NCBI GenBank assembly: GCA_021286965.1
Contig: JAJTBK010000223.1
Location: forward strand, 1-5,666
Length of the DNA: 5,666 nucleotides
Direction: 5' to 3'
Source of the DNA: Comamonadaceae bacterium
GTDB taxonomy: Bacteria; Pseudomonadota; Gammaproteobacteria; Burkholderiales; Burkholderiaceae_C
In this document: positions 5,147 to 5,666 of the stretch, one piece after another
Numbering within the stretch: position 1 is the stretch's first letter
How the letters are laid out: every line of letters starts with the position of its first letter
Program-made: the position numbers and the translations under genes
The notes under the pieces: generated by a model
What the model was told of the DNA's origin: nothing
Database searches by the model: none
Seen by the model: only the letters and a program-made list of their open reading frames with translations

Positions 5147-5666
5147 ATGGCAGCGCACAACGACAAAATGGGCATCTCCGGGCGCATTGCAGCGTTCTTT
5201 TTGACGGCCCAGATCACCCCCCTGCTCGCCCTGGTGGCGTTTTTGCTGGGCGCCTTTGCCGTGCTGGTCACGCCGCGCGAGGAAGAGCCGCAGATCAACG
5301 TCACCATGGCCAACGTGCTGGTGCCCTTTCCGGGGGCAAGCGTGCAGGACGTGGAGCAGATGGTGGCCACGCCGGTCGAGGGCCTGCTCTCCGGTATGCA
5401 GGGCGTGGATCATGTAATGAGCGTCTCGCGCCCCGGCCTGGCGGTGCTCACGGTGCAATTCAAGGTGGGCGTACCGCGCACCGAAGCCCTGGTGCGCCTG
5501 CACGACGAGTTGCGCAGCCACAGCGACTTGCTGCCTGCGGGCCTGGGGGTGCAGGCGCCCCTGATTCGCCCCAAGGGCATTGACGACGTGCCCATCGTCA
5601 GCTTCACCCTGCACGGTCAGGATGCGGATACCAGCGCCTTCGATTTGGAGCGCGTGGCGCACAGCG
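5147..5666 (+). CDS. RND efflux permease (AcrB/HAE-1-like), 3' end outside window
   Basis: The first 173 residues of a proton-driven RND inner-membrane pump; family members are usually about 1,000-1,050 residues, so most lies beyond the window. A short cytoplasmic N-terminus (MAAHNDKMGISGRIAAFFL) leads into transmembrane helix 1 (about 15-41, ITPLLALVAFLLGAFAVLV). Then comes the family hallmark PREEEPQI (43-50). The first periplasmic porter subdomain follows, with VPFPGASVQDVEQMVATPVE, a GMQGVDHVMSVSRPG segment and VQFKVGVPRTEALVRLHDEL. The last residues, with PKGIDDVPIVSFTLHG, enter the next porter segment. Helix-4 proton-relay acidic residues are not in the window, so activity cannot be judged. 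The sequence fits the AcrB/D/F superfamily; the substrate (organic, metal or sulfur-related) cannot be told from this part. It is the second gene of the operon divergent from the ArsR-family gene. Confidence 0.95.
   Translation, partial: MAAHNDKMGISGRIAAFFLTAQITPLLALVAFLLGAFAVLVTPREEEPQINVTMANVLVPFPGASVQDVEQMVATPVEGLLSGMQGVDHVMSVSRPGLAVLTVQFKVGVPRTEALVRLHDELRSHSDLLPAGLGVQAPLIRPKGIDDVPIVSFTLHGQDADTSAFDLERVAHS

Noticed and set aside
4042..5370. Very long - strand open frame (442 codons) opposite the adaptor and permease
   Set aside because: The translation is His/Arg/Gly/Leu-rich shadow sequence with no domain. It covers the divergent promoter and two strongly supported pump genes.

Overview
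The window is GC-rich, gene-dense chromosomal DNA. Its protein families and codon use suggest a betaproteobacterium of the Burkholderiales, probably Comamonadaceae-like. That assignment is an inference from sequence character; there is no rRNA or marker gene here to fix it. Seven protein-coding genes are supported, two of them cut by the window edges. No tRNA, rRNA, CRISPR array or insertion sequence was seen, and no stretch of 300 bases or more lacks a gene.

Left part (1-2635): the 3' portion of a LysR-type regulator on the + strand ends one base before the stop codon of a convergent gene. That gene encodes a 598-residue predicted lipoprotein with a CotH-type kinase fold and a C-terminal fibronectin-III-like domain. 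A glyoxalase I gene (gloA, 2680-3111, - strand) lies 44 bases upstream of the CotH gene in the same direction, so the two may be co-transcribed.

Middle part (3112-3639): an AT-rich divergent promoter region with an inverted repeat separates gloA from a small + strand gene. This gene encodes an unrecognised protein of about 135 residues with a C-x4-C-x-C motif near its N-terminus. Its stop codon overlaps the stop codon of the next, convergent gene inside a CTAG tetranucleotide.

Right part (3636-5666): a regulator-plus-pump module. An ArsR-family repressor on the - strand is divergent from a membrane-fusion (periplasmic adaptor) protein and an RND inner-membrane permease, which are tightly coupled on the + strand. 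The short spacer between them holds a near-perfect 22-bp AT-rich palindrome (4035-4056) that overlaps elements of both predicted promoters. The natural model is a self-regulating ArsR switch controlling a tripartite efflux pump. The effector (metal, thiol or persulfide, or another compound) and the exported substrate cannot be read from the sequence. The adaptor appears to be translated from a near-leaderless mRNA, and the repressor's start region carries an 18-bp tandem duplication that creates two possible start codons.

The most interesting items are the palindrome shared by the divergent promoters, the duplicated ArsR start, the cysteine pattern of the ArsR protein, the CotH-like lipoprotein, and the small Cys-motif protein of unknown function.
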